A DNA stretch of 64,000 nucleotides. Source: Massilia horti. Lineage in GTDB: Bacteria; Pseudomonadota; Gammaproteobacteria; Burkholderiales; Burkholderiaceae_D. Each line of letters opens with the position of its first letter. Within the stretch, counting starts at the first letter, position 1. Under the pieces are notes generated by a model, which saw only the letters and a list, made by a program, of their open reading frames with translations, was not told the origin of the DNA and searched no databases. The DNA is taken from positions 1 to 64,000 of the forward strand of contig NZ_SPUM01000109.1 of NCBI RefSeq assembly GCF_004614195.1, read 5' to 3'. The position numbers and the translations under genes are program-made. This document shows, in pieces, positions 61,723 to 64,000 of this stretch.

Positions 61723-63090
61723 ATGAATCCAATTTCGCGGGCAGCCAGCCCGACCGTCACCCGGATGCAGGTAATTCCGGTGGCCGGTCATGACAGCATG
61801 CTGCTCAACCTGTGCGGCGCGCATGCGCCCTACTTCACTCGCATCCTGGTGCTGCTCGAAGATAGCGCCGGCCATGTCGGCATGGGCGAGGTGCCGGGGT
61901 CGAACGGCATCCTGCGCGCGCTGGAAAAGGCTGTGCCACTGGTCACCGGCACCGAGATCGCGCGCTACAACCGCACCCTGAACGCGCTGCGCGAGGCGAT
62001 TGGCGGCGCCAGCCACCAGGTAACCTCGAGCTTTGAAGAGGCCGTGCTCAGGCAGCCGCACGAAATCAACCTGCGCCTCGAGAACGTGATCACCGCAGTC
62101 GAAGCCGCGCTGCTCGACCTGCTCGGCCAGCACCTGGGCGTGCCCGTGTGCGACCTGCTCGGCGCCGGCCAGCAGCGCACCCACGTGCCAATGCTCGCCT
62201 ATCTCTTCTACATCGGCGAGCGCCGCCGCACCGACCTGCCCTACCTGACTAGTGACGGCCAGGACGGCTGGTACCGCATGCGCCACGAAGAAGCGCTCAC
62301 GCCCGAGGCGATCGCGGAGCTGGCCGCGGCGAGCGTCGACAAATACGGCTTTCGCGACTTCAAGCTCAAGGGCGGCGTGATGCACCCGGAGGAGGAAGTG
62401 GCGGCGGTGGCCGCGATCAAGCGGCGCTTTCCGCAATCGCGCGCAACGATCGATCCGAACGGCGCCTGGTCGCTGTTCGATGCGATCCGCGCCTGCCGCG
62501 GCCAGGGCCATGTGCTGGCCTACGCCGAGGATCCGTGCGGGCCTGAAAACGGCTACTCGGGACGCGAGATCATGGCCGAATTCAAGCGCGCCACCGGCAT
62601 CCGGACCGCGACCAACATGGTGGCCACCGACTGGCGCCAGATGTCGCATTCGCACCTGCTGGGCGCGATCGACATCCCGCTCGCCGATCCGCACTTCTGG
62701 ACCATGCAAGGTTCGGTGCGGCTGGCGCAGCTATGCCACGACTGGGGCCTGACCTGGGGCTCGCATTCGAACAATCACTTCGACGTGTCGCTGGCGATGT
62801 TCACGCACGCCGCCGCGGCCGCGCCGGGCGCCATCACCGCGATCGACACCCACTGGATCTGGCAGGAAGGCCAAGAGCGCCTGACGCGCGAACCGCTCAA
62901 GATCGTCAATGGCCAGGTGGCGGTGCCGGACGCACCGGGTCTTGGCATCGAGCCCGACATGGAGCGCATCGCGCAGGCGCACGAGCTGTACAAGCGGGTG
63001 GCCGGCGGCGCGCGCGACGACGCGATGGCGATGCGCTACCTGGTGCCGGGGTGGACCTACGACCCCAAGCGGCCGAGCATGGTGCGTTAA
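61723..63090 (+). CDS. gudD: Glucarate dehydratase
   Basis: Dehydrates D-glucarate (and usually L-idarate) to 5-keto-4-deoxyglucarate. The 455-residue enolase-superfamily protein closely tracks E. coli Gud[21 protein letters not shown], the KxK-type base in [26 protein letters not shown], and [13 protein letters not shown] with the catalytic His. The ATG at 61723 follows GGGAGAA. Glucuronate released from glucuronoxylan can be oxidised to glucarate, which links it to the neighbouring xylan remnants. Confidence 0.96.
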   Translation: MNPISRAASPTVTRMQVIPVAGHDSMLLNLCGAHAPYFTRILVLLEDSAGHVGMGEVPGSNGILRALEKAVPLVTGTEIARYNRTLNALREAIGGASHQVTSSFEEAVLRQPHEINLRLENVITAVEAALLDLLGQHLGVPVCDLLGAGQQRTHVPMLAYLFYIGERRRTDLPYLTSDGQDGWYRMRHEEALTPEAIAELAAASVDKYGFRDFKLKGGVMHPEEEVAAVAAIKRRFPQSRATIDPNGAWSLFDAIRACRGQGHVLAYAEDPCGPENGYSGREIMAEFKRATGIRTATNMVATDWRQMSHSHLLGAIDIPLADPHFWTMQGSVRLAQLCHDWGLTWGSHSNNHFDVSLAMFTHAAAAAPGAITAIDTHWIWQEGQERLTREPLKIVNGQVAVPDAPGLGIEPDMERIAQAHELYKRVAGGARDDAMAMRYLVPGWTYDPKRPSMVR

Positions 63091-63100
63091 GGTTCCTAAC

Positions 63101-63251
63101 CGTCGTTTCCGCCACTGGCGAGAACGACTTCCCGCGCAGGCGCGGCCCCATGCAGAGGTCGCATTCTAGCGGCGTATGCAATCTCCGCTCCAACTCAGCA
63201 TGGGGGGAATAGCGCCAGTGGCGCTGTGCCCGCCTTCGCGGGAACGACGAG
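63101..63251. repeat. Inverted repeat element with CGTCGTTCCCGCG-type ends
   Basis: The left end cgtcgtttccgccactggcgagaacgacttcccgcgc and right end gcgccagtggcgctgtgcccgccttcgcgggaacgacg share CGTCGTT-CCGC and GCCACTGGCG in inverted order. It resembles the GCGGGAACGACG class of dispersed intergenic repeats seen in many proteobacteria and is distinct from families A and B. Confidence 0.55.
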
Positions 63252-63280
63252 ATAAGCAGCGGGTGTTTGTTTTTGTCCAG

Positions 63281-63673
63281 TCAGGTCCCTGCGCCGCCGC
63301 CCTCGTCTCTGAGCTCCTTGCTCAGAAAGTAGTTGAGCCCAGTCCGGATCACCGCGATCGCGGCCAGTTTCCCGATCCGGTCCCAGGTCGGCGCCACTGA
63401 AGTGGACAGGATGTCGGCCGCCAGCTGCAATTCCAGCGCCAGCGTCAGGTAGCGCGCGAACGCCAGCCGGATCGGCGTAAAGCCGCTGCCGCGGTCCGTC
63501 AAAACGTGGCGTACCAGCCCGGCGATGACCACGACCACCCCGACTGCGATGACGAACGCGCCAAGCGTCTCGACCACCAGCCTGAGCCACTCGACTGCGC
63601 TCCTGACCTGTTCCTCGATCTGTCCAAACAAGGCAGCCTCCGCACGGACGGCCGCGGCGGAGAGCCCGGCCAT
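63281..63673 (-). CDS. DUF1622 family membrane protein
   Basis: A 130-residue protein with hydrophobic segments around residues 32-55 (LVVETLGAFVIAVGVVVVIA), 75-90 and 105-117 and the family block RLAFARYLTLALELQLAADI. Function unknown. Start ATG 63673 has no strong ribosome site; an internal GTG is possible. Confidence 0.85.
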   Translation of the reverse strand: MAGLSAAAVRAEAALFGQIEEQVRSAVEWLRLVVETLGAFVIAVGVVVVIAGLVRHVLTDRGSGFTPIRLAFARYLTLALELQLAADILSTSVAPTWDRIGKLAAIAVIRTGLNYFLSKELRDEGGGAGT

Positions 63674-63783
63674 GCCAGCATCTTAGACTGGCGCGGCGCA
63701 GCACGCATGCCGCGCCGAGCGGTGGCGCGCAAGCCAACCATGCCAATGTTATCATTTCCGCCGTTCATAGCTGGAGAGACCTG

Positions 63784-64000
63784 TTGCCAAGAATTACCCT
63801 GCGAGGAATCAGCCTGCGCGCGAGAATCGTGCTGCTGGTGCTCCTCATCGTCACGCCGGTCACCATCATCCTCAGCCTGCAAGCCGCCGCCCTGTACCAG
63901 GTACGGGTCAGCCATACCTATATGGAAGCGACCGATTCGGCCCTGCTGATCGCCGACCATCCGAAGGTGATCCTGCCGGAACCGAACGATTACATGGCGC
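63784..64000 (+). CDS. N-terminal part of a membrane sensor-type protein, cut by the window end
   Basis: An open frame from a TTG start (63784) preceded by GGAGAG: a basic N-terminus (LPRITLRGISLRARIVLLVL), one membrane segment, then the start of an extracytoplasmic region (YQVRVSHTYMEATDSALLIA). This layout is common in histidine kinases and GGDEF proteins, but the output domain lies outside the window. Confidence 0.6.
   Translation, partial: MPRITLRGISLRARIVLLVLLIVTPVTIILSLQAAALYQVRVSHTYMEATDSALLIADHPKVILPEPNDYMA

Overview
The window looks like a chromosomal segment of a high-GC betaproteobacterium, most likely Oxalobacteraceae (Massilia/Telluria/Duganella type). This is inferred from the gene set and order (ribF-ileS-lspA-coaBC-dut, aat-bpt-pyrD, radC-rpmB-rpmG, ispH-fkpB, purN-rsmB), a phasin, and an initiator tRNA-Met and tRNA-Lys with encoded CCA. 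No database search was possible, so the genus is a guess.

Layout. 1-7.7 kb: housekeeping genes ribF, ileS, lspA, coaBC and dut, then a PDZ/M48-like lipoprotein whose zinc site is lost. 7.9-13.4 kb: XdhC-like protein, EamA transporter, AlkA glycosylase, two outer-membrane barrel candidates and an orphan Tdi1-like immunity gene. 13.5-18.2 kb: tRNA-fMet, a Nudix enzyme, the two N-degron transferases aat and bpt, pyrD and tas. 18.4-23 kb: sulfate uptake operon cysT-cysW-cysA-cysB and a TauE/SafE permease, sharing a motif in their upstream regions. 23.3-28.3 kb: 1-Cys peroxiredoxin, dgkA, an IclR regulator, pbpG, a nitroreductase and phasin phaP. 28.5-34 kb: branched-chain amino acid ABC transporter (livHMGF, no LivK), ispH, fkpB. 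34.1-36.9 kb: radC, a small AT-richer island flanked by a decayed duplicate of the radC 3' end, then rpmB and rpmG. 37-50 kb: a hydrolase lipoprotein, a desaturase, an MscS channel, an rRNA methyltransferase, purN, barstar, a glycine-zipper protein, a spermidine-synthase-like protein, a GspE-like ATPase, tRNA-Lys and small envelope proteins.

50.3-63.1 kb is a pentose and uronate catabolic region. A minus-strand operon encodes a Weimberg-type oxidative xylose pathway (xylX, xylB, xylC, xylD) plus the xylose ABC importer (xylF, xylG, xylH). A LacI-family regulator and gudD (glucarate dehydratase) follow. Between and around them lie three broken genes for glucuronoxylan breakdown: a GH3 glycosidase, a GH67 alpha-glucuronidase and an SGNH esterase. 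Four related 14-bp palindromes stand in front of the LacI gene and all three dead genes. The locus appears to have lost polymer degradation but kept monomer use.

The most distinctive genome-scale feature is a dispersed family of REP-like palindromes, often in inverted pairs, in at least a dozen intergenic gaps. Two subfamilies share the scaffold GTAGGGTG-hairpin-CACGCG, and one copy carries paired compensatory changes in its stem. No REP-associated transposase is visible here. I did not find a convincing wholly new biochemical system.
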